A stretch of DNA of 64,000 nt from DATKXU01 sp035528905 (GCA_035528905.1 DATKXU010000037.1:1-64000), one strand, 5' to 3'; shown: positions 25,149-33,397, counted from the stretch's first letter. The notes: generated from the sequence alone by a model not told the origin. Made by a program: numbers and translations.

Positions 25149-27749
25149 TTAAGATTTCTTCAGCCTATTCTGCATATCGTACAGCTTCGTCAGCGCCTCG
25201 ATGGGCGTCATTGTGCCGACGTCCATCTTTTCGAGTTCCAGGAGCACCGGATGAGGCTCGACCTCGAACAAGGTGAGCTGGAGCTTCTGGGTTTTTGCAG
25301 TGATCTTGGCATCCGGGCTGACCATGCCCTTTGTGGACCCGTTGCCCTCGAGCTGCCAAAGGACTTCCTTCGCACGCTCGATTACCTGCTGCGGAAGGCC
25401 GGCAAGCCGCGCGACCTGTATCCCATAGCTGCGATCCGTGCCGCCCGGCATGATCTTCCGCAGCCAGACTATCTTCTCCGCATCCTCCTTCACGGCGATG
25501 CGGTAGTTCTTAATTCCTGGGAACATGCCCGCCAGGTCGTTCAGATGGTGGTAGTGAGTGGCGAACAGGGTCTTCGCACCCATGACCTTTATGTACTCCG
25601 CGACGGCCCACGCGATGGATAATCCATCAAAAGTGCTTGTCCCCCGCCCTATCTCGTCCAGGATGATGAGACTCCGGTCCGTCGCATTGTTCAGAATGTT
25701 CGCTGTCTCGTTCATCTCGATCATGAAGGTGCTCTGGCCGGAATAAAGCTCATCGTGCGCGCCGACGCGGGTGAATATGCGATCCACGATGCCGATCTGC
25801 GCCGATTCGGCGGGAACGAAGCTGCCGATCTGCGCCATCAGCGTGATCAGCGCTACCTGGCGGAGATAAGTGGACTTCCCCGCCATGTTCGGGCCGGTGA
25901 TGATGAGAAGCTGGTTCTCGTTGCAGTCAAGCAAGCAGTCGTTCGGGACGAACAGCTCGCTCGTTTGGAGGCGTTCGACAACGGGATGCCGCCCGTTCTT
26001 GATGCGGATTTCGGCGCCGGTATCTACCTCCGGCCTGGCATACCTGTTCGCGGCGGCGATCTCCGCCAGCGAGCAGAAGACATCAATCCGGGCGGTGGCG
26101 CGGGCCGCCGACATCAGCTTATCCGCCTCTGCTGCGACCCGATCTCTCACCGAGCAGAAGATTTCGTACTCCAGTTGGGTGGATTTCTCCTCCGCGCCGA
26201 GGACCATCGCCTCGTACTCCTTCAGCTCGGGAGTGATGAATCTCTCGCCGCCGACGGTGGTCTGCTTCCGAATGTAGTTATCGGGAACGAGGGATAGGTT
26301 CGCCTTGCTGACCTCTATGTAGTAGCCGAAGACTGAATTGTAGCCGACTTTGAGCGACTTGATGCCTGTGCGCTCCTTCTCCTTTGTTTCGAGGGCGGCA
26401 ATCCACTCTTTTCCGTCTTTCCCCGCGGCGCGAAGGGTATCCAATTCCTGGTTGAATCCCGGCTTGATGAGCCCGCCTTCGCGGAGCGTGATCGGCGGCT
26501 CCTCAACGATGGCAGATGAGATCAGATCGGCGATTTCATCAAGCGATCCCAGGCATTGGCTGAGGGAGACTATCGTCTCGTTTCGAGAAGCTGCCAGCCC
26601 TACTAGAAGCTCCGGCAACGCCTGGAGCGAGTTCCTGAGCGCGATGAGGTCTCGCGCGTTCGCAGTACCCGTCACCGTTCGTGAGGTCAGCCGCTCCAGA
26701 TCGTAGACGCTGGCTAGCGTCTCCCTGACCCGCGTGCGCATCATCAGGTTTCCGTGGAAGTCATCCACCGCATCCAGCCTGGCCTCGATACCCTTCACAT
26801 CGAGCAGCGGCTGGTCAAGCCACCGTCTGAGAAGCCTTGCCCCCATCGGTGTGATAGTGCGGTCGAGAATCTGGAGGAAGCTCTTGTCCCGCGCTCCGTT
26901 GAAGATGGACTGCGTGAGCTCCAGATTGCGGCGGGCGGAAGCGTCCAGAACCATGAATCCCTCAGTAGAGTAGGTCGCAAGCGACTGTACGTGCTGCAGC
27001 GTGGCCGGCTGCGTGCTCTCCAGGTATTTCAGCACGCTGGCAGCAGCATCAAGCCCACCGGTATAGTCCTCGCATCCAAAGCCCCGAAGCGACGACGTCC
27101 CGAAATGCTTCCGAAGAACGTCTCTGGGAGACATAAACTCCCCGAAGGAGAAGGCGGTCATGCGGGCAGAGCATGCCTCCTGGATATGCGCGGTCAGCTC
27201 ATCCGGCTCTTCGGGCGTTACGATCTCCGCGGGCGAAAGCCGCGCTATTTCCTCAAGCAGCCGCTGCTGCGCGCCGTGACCGGATATTTCCGTCACGAGC
27301 AATTCCCCGGTGGAGACGTCAATCACCGCCAGCCCGAAGACGTCCTCGCGGCAAGCGGTTGCGACCAGAAAGTTATTGCTCTTCGCATCGAGCATGGAAT
27401 CTTCCAGCACCGTTCCCGGCGTCACAACTCGGGTGACTTCACGCTTCACGAGGCCCTTCGCAAGCTTCGGATCCTCCACCTGGTCGCAGATGGCCACCCG
27501 GTAGCCCCGGCTGATCAGGCGCGCGACATAGCGGTCAACGGAGTGATATGGCACGCCGCACATTGGGATCCTGCCGGTACGCCCAGCCTCGCGCGATGTC
27601 AGCGTGATTTCAAGCTCCTGCGCCGCGATCTTCGCGTCCTCGCCGAACATCTCATAGAAATCGCCCAGCCGGAACATCAGGATCACATCCGGGTGCTCTT
27701 TCTTGATCGCGGTATACTGCTGCAGCATCGGAGTCAGTTTCGTAGTCAT
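25149..27749 (-). CDS. mutS: DNA mismatch repair protein MutS
   Basis: MutS of 866 residues and full length. The mismatch-reading Phe-X-Glu motif is F31-Y32-E33 in MFRLGDFYEMFGEDA. Connector, lever and clamp domains follow. The ABC-type ATPase has Walker A GPNMAGKSTYLRQ near residue 620, Walker B LIILDEIGRGTSTFDG and the helix-turn-helix dimerisation region. The last residues (TKLYDMQNRLKKS) run to the edge of a repeat tract. It forms an operon with miaB upstream (75-bp gap) and mutL downstream. Confidence 0.98.
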   Translation of the reverse strand: MTTKLTPMLQQYTAIKKEHPDVILMFRLGDFYEMFGEDAKIAAQELEITLTSREAGRTGRIPMCGVPYHSVDRYVARLISRGYRVAICDQVEDPKLAKGLVKREVTRVVTPGTVLEDSMLDAKSNNFLVATACREDVFGLAVIDVSTGELLVTEISGHGAQQRLLEEIARLSPAEIVTPEEPDELTAHIQEACSARMTAFSFGEFMSPRDVLRKHFGTSSLRGFGCEDYTGGLDAAASVLKYLESTQPATLQHVQSLATYSTEGFMVLDASARRNLELTQSIFNGARDKSFLQILDRTITPMGARLLRRWLDQPLLDVKGIEARLDAVDDFHGNLMMRTRVRETLASVYDLERLTSRTVTGTANARDLIALRNSLQALPELLVGLAASRNETIVSLSQCLGSLDEIADLISSAIVEEPPITLREGGLIKPGFNQELDTLRAAGKDGKEWIAALETKEKERTGIKSLKVGYNSVFGYYIEVSKANLSLVPDNYIRKQTTVGGERFITPELKEYEAMVLGAEEKSTQLEYEIFCSVRDRVAAEADKLMSAARATARIDVFCSLAEIAAANRYARPEVDTGAEIRIKNGRHPVVERLQTSELFVPNDCLLDCNENQLLIITGPNMAGKSTYLRQVALITLMAQIGSFVPAESAQIGIVDRIFTRVGAHDELYSGQSTFMIEMNETANILNNATDRSLIILDEIGRGTSTFDGLSIAWAVAEYIKVMGAKTLFATHYHHLNDLAGMFPGIKNYRIAVKEDAEKIVWLRKIMPGGTDRSYGIQVARLAGLPQQVIERAKEVLWQLEGNGSTKGMVSPDAKITAKTQKLQLTLFEVEPHPVLLELEKMDVGTMTPIEALTKLYDMQNRLKKS

Positions 27750-27794
27750 GGTTCTACCGATTTCGTGTGCTTACACGCCAAGAGCTGAGACAAG

Positions 27795-27843
27795 ACATCG
27801 TAGACCTGCAGCGGCTTCTTCTGTCTACGGTCTGCTGTCTTCC
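27795..27843. repeat. Heptamer tract overlapping the end of miaB
   Basis: Units GTCTACG (27823-27829), GTCTGCT (27830-27836) and GTCTTCC (27837-27843) lie in tandem on the plus strand; an opposite-strand copy (TCGTAGACC) lies at 27799-27807. The miaB stop codon and its last residues (DSRP) are read from these units on the minus strand. Confidence 0.75.
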
Positions 27844-29258
27844 ATCTTTCCCGTGAAGCCCCAGGGATGTGCGGTTTCGGCCCGCACCGCCACTAGCTGC
27901 CCTGACAGCTGCGCGCCGTCGGGGAAGTTCACAGTCTTGTTCGTTCTGGTGCGGCCGCTCATCCGCGACGGGTCTTTCTCGCTTGGCCCCTCCACCAGAA
28001 CCTCGAAGAGCCTGCCAACCTCGGCCTGGTTCTTCTCAAGGGTTATTCTGTTCTGAAGCTCGATCAGCTCGTAGAGTCTGCGCATCTTCGTCGGGCCGTC
28101 AACTTGGCCGTCCATTTCGGCAGCGGCAGTGCCGGCCCGCGGGTTGAATGCGAACATGAAGGCGCCGTCGAAGCGGATGGTCTCAAGCACCTTCAGCGTG
28201 TTCCTGAACTGCTCCTCTGTCTCGCCCGGAAAGCCAACCATCATATCGGCCGTCAGGCTGATGCCCGGAACGCGCTCCCTGAGCCTGTCCACGAGCGCCA
28301 TGTAGTGAGCGGCGGTGTATCCGCGTCTCATTCTGCGCAGGATACCGTCATCGCCGGCCTGGAGCGGCAAGTGCAGATGCTCGCAGACCTTCGGGAGACC
28401 CGCGATTGCCTCGATCAGGCGGTCGCTCAGGTCCTTCGGATGAGACGTCGTGAAACGAATGCGTTCCAGCCCCGCGACAGCATTCAAGCGTTCAACAAGG
28501 CCAGCGAAATCGTGAGGAGGGACGAGTGATGAGTGACGAGTGATCTGAGGATGCTCGTCTACCGGCGGATGATCCACCCTCTGCAGTCTGCCGTCTGCAG
28601 TCTGCGGTCTCTTCCCCTCGCCATAGCTATTCACATTCTGGCCGACGAGAGTGACTTCCTTGCACCCGTGCGATACCAGCTCGGTGACCTCGGCGACGAT
28701 TTCCTCAGGTGGGCGGCTGCGCTCCGGCCCGCGCGCGTATGGGACGACACAGTAGGCGCAGAAGTTGTTGCAGCCGTACATGATCGGGACGAACATCCTC
28801 AGGCCGACCTTGCCGACAACCCTTAGGGTATGCGCGATGACGCTCGACCCGTTTCTCTCCGGCAGATCCAATGCCGCGATTCGTCCCCCACTCCGACGAA
28901 TGCGCTGAATCAGCATAGGCAGCTCGTGGATGCAGGCGGTTCCCATTACCAGATCAACGAATGGCGTGCGCCTCAGGAACTCCTCGCTGTCCAACTGGGC
29001 CATGCAGCCGCAGACGCCGATGACGAGGTCGCGCTTCTTCTGCTTCAGAAGCCGGAGCTCGCCCAGCTTGCTCCTGACCTTCTCCTCGGGCTTCGCCCGG
29101 ACGGAGCACGTATTCAGCAATATAATGTCCGCGTCCGATTCCTCTGAGGTCTGCCGGCAGCCCATCTGCTCCAGCAGATTCGCCATCTGCAGCGAGTCGT
29201 CGTCGTTCATCTGGCAGCCCCAGGTAAGAATCATGAACGCGGGTTTCGCATTGCTCAT
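27825..29258 (-). CDS. miaB: tRNA-2-methylthio-N6-dimethylallyladenosine synthase MiaB
   Basis: This radical-SAM methylthiotransferase modifies A37 of tRNAs that read UNN codons. The N-terminal cluster cysteines are in LTWGCQMN, LNTCSVR and GVCGCMAQ; the radical-SAM motif CNNFCAYC lies in MYGCNNFCAYCVVP; a C-terminal TRAM domain follows. The length of 477 residues exceeds the usual 440-450. The excess is an insertion of about 30 residues near residues 214-248, between VTLVGQNVNSYGEG and DFAGLVERL, encoded by short tandem repeats. The last residues and stop also come from a repeat tract. Function is probably retained as the catalytic parts are intact. Confidence 0.94.
   Translation of the reverse strand: MSNAKPAFMILTWGCQMNDDDSLQMANLLEQMGCRQTSEESDADIILLNTCSVRAKPEEKVRSKLGELRLLKQKKRDLVIGVCGCMAQLDSEEFLRRTPFVDLVMGTACIHELPMLIQRIRRSGGRIAALDLPERNGSSVIAHTLRVVGKVGLRMFVPIMYGCNNFCAYCVVPYARGPERSRPPEEIVAEVTELVSHGCKEVTLVGQNVNSYGEGKRPQTADGRLQRVDHPPVDEHPQITRHSSLVPPHDFAGLVERLNAVAGLERIRFTTSHPKDLSDRLIEAIAGLPKVCEHLHLPLQAGDDGILRRMRRGYTAAHYMALVDRLRERVPGISLTADMMVGFPGETEEQFRNTLKVLETIRFDGAFMFAFNPRAGTAAAEMDGQVDGPTKMRRLYELIELQNRITLEKNQAEVGRLFEVLVEGPSEKDPSRMSGRTRTNKTVNFPDGAQLSGQLVAVRAETAHPWGFTGKMEDSRP
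28521..28613. repeat. Heptamer repeats inside the miaB coding region
   Basis: Two blocks of 7-bp units lie within miaB. The first is GACGAGT, GATGAGT, GACGAGT at 28521-28541. The second is GTCTGCC, GTCTGCA, GTCTGCG at 28586-28606, with partial units on both sides. The whole stretch stays in the miaB frame and encodes the extra loop. The unit families match those of the intergenic tracts nearby. Confidence 0.85.
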
Positions 29259-29311
29259 CGGGGATTGAATCTTCCTTCGCAGTCGCGTTCTAACTCCACA
29301 ATTCTAGCCGA

Positions 29312-29325
29312 AAGTGACGAGTGAG
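29312..29325. repeat. Short heptamer pair upstream of miaB
   Basis: Two adjacent 7-bp units (GTGACGA, GTGAGAT) are related to the GACGAGT units found inside miaB. Only two units are visible, so this alone would not be significant. Confidence 0.4.
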
Positions 29326-29380
29326 ATCAAGTCAATGGAGGGCTCCATAGGGAGCGGGACAGAAGCACTATGACGCGTCC

Positions 29381-29417
29381 CTGGAACCCTAGACCCCTAA
29401 ACCCCTGGACCCCTTGG
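29381..29417. repeat. Octamer tandem repeat at the end of the PHP gene
   Basis: Four 8-bp units, CTGGAACC, CTAGACCC, CTAAACCC and CTGGACCC, run from 29381 to 29412, followed by a partial CTTGG. The stop codon and last residues (GSRGLGV) of the PHP-domain gene on the minus strand are read from this tract. Confidence 0.8.
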
Positions 29418-30237
29418 CGGCTGCTCGGAGCCTATGGGCGATGGCGATGTCCACCCTCACACTGCCGATCGCGACTGTCTTGATGTTGTTCGGGCCGTGG
29501 GAGTCCGAGCCGCCGGTCGGGATCAGATCGTACCGGCGCGCGATTTCCATATAGTGGGCTGCCTGTGCCGGCGAGTGATCGCAGTGGTAGACCTCGATTC
29601 CCTGCAACCCAGCGTCTACCAGTTTCGGAATCAGCTCATCGTGGGAGTTGAGGCCCGGATGCGCAAGCACTGCGACCCCGCCAGCGTCGTGGATGATCTC
29701 CATCGCCTCAAAGGGGGTTAGTTTGTAGCGTGGGATATATGCCGGAGCGCCGCGCACCAGGTATTTCCCGAATGCAGCGCTTATCGTTGGCGCGTAACCG
29801 GCTTCCGTGATCGCTCTGGCGATGTGTGGGCGTCCGATCGGCGCGTTGTCCGCGATCTCCTTCACGCGATCCATGCTGACCTTCAGGCCTAGGTCGTTCA
29901 GACATCCCACGATTCGTTCAGCGCGCTCGAGGCGTCCGGCGCGCAGACTCTCCAGCCGGTTCTTTAGGGCAGCGGACTCGTGGTCAATGTAGTACCCGAG
30001 AATGTGAATCTCGCCCTTCCCGAAATCTGTATTGATCTCAACTGCAGGCACGACTATCAGCCCCGCCGAACGGCCGGCCTCAAGCCCTGGGGCGACGCCA
30101 TCCACCGTGTCGTGGTCGGCTATTCCCACCGCCGCGAGACCTGCGCGAACCGCCTCTCTGACGACCTCCCGAGGGGTAAGCGTGCCGTCGGATGCGGTTG
30201 TATGAACGTGAAGGTCGGCCTCCTGTAGGTGTGTCAC
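29389..30237 (-). CDS. PHP-domain phosphoesterase
   Basis: This 282-residue polymerase-and-histidinol-phosphatase domain has metal ligands DLHVHTTASDGTLTP (residues 8-22), GIADHDTVDG, VVPAVEINTDF, HILGYYID, VLAHPGLN, GIEVYHCDHS and GGSDSHGPNN. It is related to nucleoside 3',5'-bisphosphate phosphatases (YciV/RnaAM-like), which hydrolyse pAp and trim RNA 5' ends. The GTG start at 30237 has GGAG 8 nt upstream and removes an unlikely basic extension. The C-terminal residues are repeat-encoded. Substrate assignment is by similarity only. Confidence 0.88.
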   Translation of the reverse strand: MTHLQEADLHVHTTASDGTLTPREVVREAVRAGLAAVGIADHDTVDGVAPGLEAGRSAGLIVVPAVEINTDFGKGEIHILGYYIDHESAALKNRLESLRAGRLERAERIVGCLNDLGLKVSMDRVKEIADNAPIGRPHIARAITEAGYAPTISAAFGKYLVRGAPAYIPRYKLTPFEAMEIIHDAGGVAVLAHPGLNSHDELIPKLVDAGLQGIEVYHCDHSPAQAAHYMEIARRYDLIPTGGSDSHGPNNIKTVAIGSVRVDIAIAHRLRAAAKGSRGLGV

Positions 30238-30309
30238 TCGTATAACTCCATTTCGCGGCTTCCTGCAGTTTAGCATGCGCGCAATTCAGAGTCAACCGAT
30301 AGCGAATGG

Positions 30310-30339
30310 TTTACATGAGGGCGGCGAGCAGTATACAAT
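30310..30339 (+). promoter_or_regulatory. Promoter for the Nudix gene
   Basis: TTTACA at 30310-30315 and TACAAT at 30334-30339 have an 18-bp spacer, 27 bp before the start codon. Motif-based; moderate match. Confidence 0.45.
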
Positions 30340-30365
30340 AGTGCGATTGCACGTCTGGAGAGGTC

Positions 30366-30920
30366 ATGGAGTATCATCAGCTCGATGTCGGCGAAGCTTT
30401 CTTCGACGAAATAGTGCGCAAGCGGCAGGAATCGGGAGCGGAGGTCGTCATGGTAATACAGCGTCCCTCGGCAAAGGTACTGCTGCTGACCAAGGAGTTC
30501 TATCCGGCGGGCGTCTACCGGCTTCCCAGCGGCATGATAAAGAGGGGCGAAACGCCGGAGCAAGCTCTGATACGCGAGGCTTGGGAAGAGACGGGCCTTG
30601 CGGTGAAGGCCGTTCGCCGACTCGGCGTGATACGTTACATAATCGAGGCAGAGTCCAGGCGCACCGATTTCCGCTCCTACGTCATGCTCACGGACGAAAC
30701 CGCCGGAGCGCCCTCGCCCCAGGATCGGCAGGAGTCAATCGCCGGGTTCCGCGAGGTCAATCCCTGTGATTTGCGCGAGGTTGCTTCTGAGCTTTACGCC
30801 CTGCCTGAGCCTTGGCATGACTGGGGACGATTCCGTGCCATGGCCCACAACTCCGTATATCGCCTGATGTGTCCGACTAGCCCGGCTCGGAAGGATTCAC
30901 CGACGGCGCACAGCGGTTGA
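30366..30920 (+). CDS. Nudix hydrolase
   Basis: This 184-residue Nudix-fold pyrophosphohydrolase has a perfect Nudix box at residues 56-78 (GMIKRGETPEQALIREAWEE-TGL). Members hydrolyse nucleoside diphosphates linked to another moiety; the substrate cannot be told from the sequence. GGAGAGG lies just before the ATG. The gene is monocistronic by appearance: it is divergent from the PHP gene, and a new promoter overlaps its stop. Confidence 0.9.
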   Translation: MEYHQLDVGEAFFDEIVRKRQESGAEVVMVIQRPSAKVLLLTKEFYPAGVYRLPSGMIKRGETPEQALIREAWEETGLAVKAVRRLGVIRYIIEAESRRTDFRSYVMLTDETAGAPSPQDRQESIAGFREVNPCDLREVASELYALPEPWHDWGRFRAMAHNSVYRLMCPTSPARKDSPTAHSG

Positions 30921-31120
30921 CATCGCCCGCAGTGTATGCTATCTTCATTATAAAGCACGAGGGGGTTCCGTCCCTCAAGACTCCTGGGCACTGCACTCGG
31001 TATATCCTTCGCGTTAGTGACAGCGCGAGGCTGTCGCCTATTCACCGGATGGTGGGGACTTCACCGGTTCGGTGACAATCACAGCACTTATTTCCAAACG
31101 GTACGAGAGGAGTAGATTCC
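30917..31120 (+). promoter_or_regulatory. Promoter and structured leader of the GH57 gene
   Basis: TTGACA at 30917-30922 overlaps the Nudix stop codon and TATCTT at 30940-30945 follows after 17 bp. The resulting leader of about 170 nt contains several hairpins: 30959-30976 (GAGGG/CCCTC), 31019-31035 (GACAGC/GCTGTC) and 31061-31075 (TCACCG/CGGTGA). The segment CACCGGATGGTG (31043-31054) offers an alternative pairing with the last. No known riboswitch class was recognised. Confidence 0.5.
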
Positions 31121-32872
31121 TTGCCAACAGGGACGTTAGGCAGTTTTGCATTCGTGCTGCATTCGCATATTCCTTACGTGCTGTCGCACGGGCGATGGCC
31201 TCATGGGGCCGACTGGCTTCTCGAGGTGACGGCGGAGTCGTATATCCCGCTGCTTGACACCCTATACGATCTGGTCGAGGAAGGATACTCTCCAAAGATC
31301 ACGATCGGCCTCACCCCGGTGCTGGTAGAACAGCTCGCGGACGAGTCGTTCAAGTACGAGTTCGCCGCTTACTGCAGGATGCGCGCAAAGGCCGCTTCGG
31401 AGAACAAGAGGCAGTTCTCGAAACTCAAGAATGACGAGCAGGCGCGGCTGGCGGACTTCTGGCACGATTATTACTGGAGGGTATGGAGCAACTTCAAGAA
31501 GCGGTATGGGCGCAATCTAGTAAGGGCGTTCGCTCAGCTGCAGGATGCCGGACATATTGACATAATGACCAGCTCGGCGACCCACGGCTACTCTCCCCTG
31601 CTCTCTCAGGACGTGAGCATCCAAGCGCAGGTGAAGCAGGGCGTGCGTACCTATGTCCGTCGTTTCAAGCGCCAGCCGACCGGCTATTGGCTGCCCGAAT
31701 GCGCATACCGCCCCGCCTACAGGTGGGCGCCTCCTCTGCAGCCCAAAGGAAAGACCATCGAGCCCTACTTCCGCAAGGGCGTCGAGGAGTTCTTACGGGA
31801 GAACGGCATCAAGTATTTCATCATCGAGTCACATCTCTTGCACGGCGGCGAGACTAGAGGCGTCTACATTGACCGGTTCGGCGCTCTGCAGAAGCTGTGG
31901 AAGCAGTACGCGGAGGAGCAACCCCAGTTTTCCCCTACGAAGACGCCTTACATGCCGTACGTGGTAAGCTCCGGCAGCGAAGGCGACCCGCCGATATGCG
32001 CATTCGTCCGGGATCATACCACAGGCTCGCAGGTGTGGAGCCGCTGGCAGGGCTATCCTGGGGACGAATGGTACCTTGAATTCCACAAGAAGCACACGCC
32101 CGGCGGCCTGCGATACTGGCGCGTGACAGGGCCGGAGACGGACCTGGGCGACAAGCTAATCTACGAGCCGCACCGCGCCGACGAGAAGACCGGCGACCAC
32201 GCGGCGCATTTCATACATGTAGCGAAGGAAGTCTTGCGCGGGCACCTGGAGCAGACCGGCACACCAGGCGTCGTCTGCGCGCCGTACGATACCGAGCTTT
32301 ATGGGCACTGGTGGTTCGAGGGCATGAGATGGCTCTACAGGGTCCTGAAGGCCATGCACGACGACCCGGAGATAGAGCTTGTTACCTGCTCGGAGTATCT
32401 CGAGAAGCATCCGCCGTCGGCCTCGATAGCCCTTCCCGAAGGCTCCTGGGGCGAGGGAGGCTTCCACTATATGTGGCTGAATGAATCCACGGATTGGACG
32501 TGGTCCTACGTGTACGACGCCGAGCTTGAGATGTGCGATCTGGTACGCCATTACGGGGACAACAAGGAAGTCCTGCCGATTCTCAAGCAGGCCGCCCGCG
32601 AGCTGCTGCTGCTTCAATCGTCCGACTGGCAGTTCAGCATCAGCACCGATACCTCCAAGGATTACGGCGAGCTGCGGCTGACGGAGCATTACAAGAGCTT
32701 CCACAGGCTGGCGCAGATCATTCGGAAAGCTGCCTCAGGCGAGAAGATCGAGGAGGCCGACTGGAACTTCTACAAGATCTGCGAGGAACGAGACTGTCTC
32801 TTCCCGGATGTGGATCCGAAGTGGTACGCGTGCCTCGAAAAGCCAGCAGGGGAAGAAGGCAGTAGACCGTAG
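31121..32872 (+). CDS. GH57 1,4-alpha-glucan branching enzyme (DUF1957 type)
   Basis: This 583-residue enzyme forms alpha-1,6 branches in glycogen-like glucans. The GH57 motifs are in order: HSHIPYV near residue 14, TSSATHGYSPL, the nucleophile Glu193 in GYWLPECAYRP, and the acid/base Asp390 in APYDTELYGHWWFEG. The C-terminal DUF1957 helical domain (WQFSISTDTSKDYGELRLTEHYKSF) is complete. The start is TTG with GAGAGGAG 8 nt upstream. The C-terminal Ser-Arg-Pro and stop come from a heptamer tract. It may act with the GT4 gene cluster at 6-8.4 kb, though they are distant. Confidence 0.93.
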   Translation: MPTGTLGSFAFVLHSHIPYVLSHGRWPHGADWLLEVTAESYIPLLDTLYDLVEEGYSPKITIGLTPVLVEQLADESFKYEFAAYCRMRAKAASENKRQFSKLKNDEQARLADFWHDYYWRVWSNFKKRYGRNLVRAFAQLQDAGHIDIMTSSATHGYSPLLSQDVSIQAQVKQGVRTYVRRFKRQPTGYWLPECAYRPAYRWAPPLQPKGKTIEPYFRKGVEEFLRENGIKYFIIESHLLHGGETRGVYIDRFGALQKLWKQYAEEQPQFSPTKTPYMPYVVSSGSEGDPPICAFVRDHTTGSQVWSRWQGYPGDEWYLEFHKKHTPGGLRYWRVTGPETDLGDKLIYEPHRADEKTGDHAAHFIHVAKEVLRGHLEQTGTPGVVCAPYDTELYGHWWFEGMRWLYRVLKAMHDDPEIELVTCSEYLEKHPPSASIALPEGSWGEGGFHYMWLNESTDWTWSYVYDAELEMCDLVRHYGDNKEVLPILKQAARELLLLQSSDWQFSISTDTSKDYGELRLTEHYKSFHRLAQIIRKAASGEKIEEADWNFYKICEERDCLFPDVDPKWYACLEKPAGEEGSRP

Positions 32873-32914
32873 ACAAAGGAACGTTTGCAGTTTATCGTCT
32901 ATGGTCTACGGTCC
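32861..32914. repeat. Inverted heptamer tract shared by two convergent gene ends
   Basis: The left arm (32861-32874) holds the GTCTAC-type unit on the minus strand. The right arm has GTCTATG (32897-32903) and GTCTACG (32904-32910) on the plus strand. The arms can pair over about 13 bp with one mismatch. The left arm gives the GH57 gene its stop; the right arm encodes the last residues (RTVDHRR) and stop of the convergent selenoprotein gene. Confidence 0.8.
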
Positions 32915-33374
32915 GATTTTCCGACATCAGCCGGAATGCCTCTCCTGCCGCGAAATCCACGAATTTCGCACACAGATTTGCATGCACGTTCTCTTTCTTG
33001 AAGCGCTCCCCGCCCTCTGGTGTTTGAAGGTCGCAGCCGATCAGATCGCGGCAGCGGATGCTGTCGAACTCCTGGCGGAACGCCTTCATTGCTCGACTGG
33101 CTTTGGAATAGGTCGCCTCCTTAGCTGCTGTGTCGCCGCTGCTCTGCCTGCCGTACCTCAAACCCAAAGCCATTACCGCGCCAGTCAACGCCCCGCATAC
33201 ATCGCCGGTACCTCCCATACCACCTCCAAAGCCGGTTGCGATGCGCGGTATGCAAGACGCATCCATTCCGAGAGCCTGCACGAGGCTCATTAGCACAGAC
33301 TCCGCTCAGTTGAATCCGCTGTTGAAGTAGCCGACTGCTGTCTTACTAACATCCGAACTTTGCACAGAAACCAT
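32892..33374 (-). CDS. C-GCAxxG-C-C family redox protein, selenocysteine-containing
   Basis: The frame continues upstream of an in-frame TGA at 33306-33308. Reading it as selenocysteine (Sec23) gives 160 residues beginning MVSVQSSDVSKTAVGYFNSG and then FNUAESVLMSLVQALG. Further family cysteines and glycines follow: DASCIPRIATGFGGGMGG, DVCGALTGAVMALGL, and CRDLIGCDLQ. In this family (TIGR01909) four cysteines are conserved; the first sits in a GxNC motif, and selenocysteine at that place is known in other bacteria. A SECIS-like hairpin follows the TGA, and selA and tRNA-Sec are in the window. GGAGG lies 3-4 nt before the ATG. The substrate is unknown. The gene starts 23 bp after the upstream glycoside hydrolase stop. 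Confidence 0.88.
33272..33308 (-). promoter_or_regulatory. Sec UGA codon and SECIS-like hairpin
   Basis: The UGA codon is 33308-33306 on the minus strand. Seventeen nucleotides later a perfect 6-bp stem, GAGCCU (33288-33283) with AGGCUC (33277-33272), encloses the 5-nt loop CGUGC. Bacterial SECIS elements are hairpins directly after the UGA with a G (often GU) in a small apical loop some 16-37 nt downstream. Position and loop fit. Confidence 0.75.
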
Positions 33375-33397
33375 CTTCCTCCCAGAATCCTAAGCGG

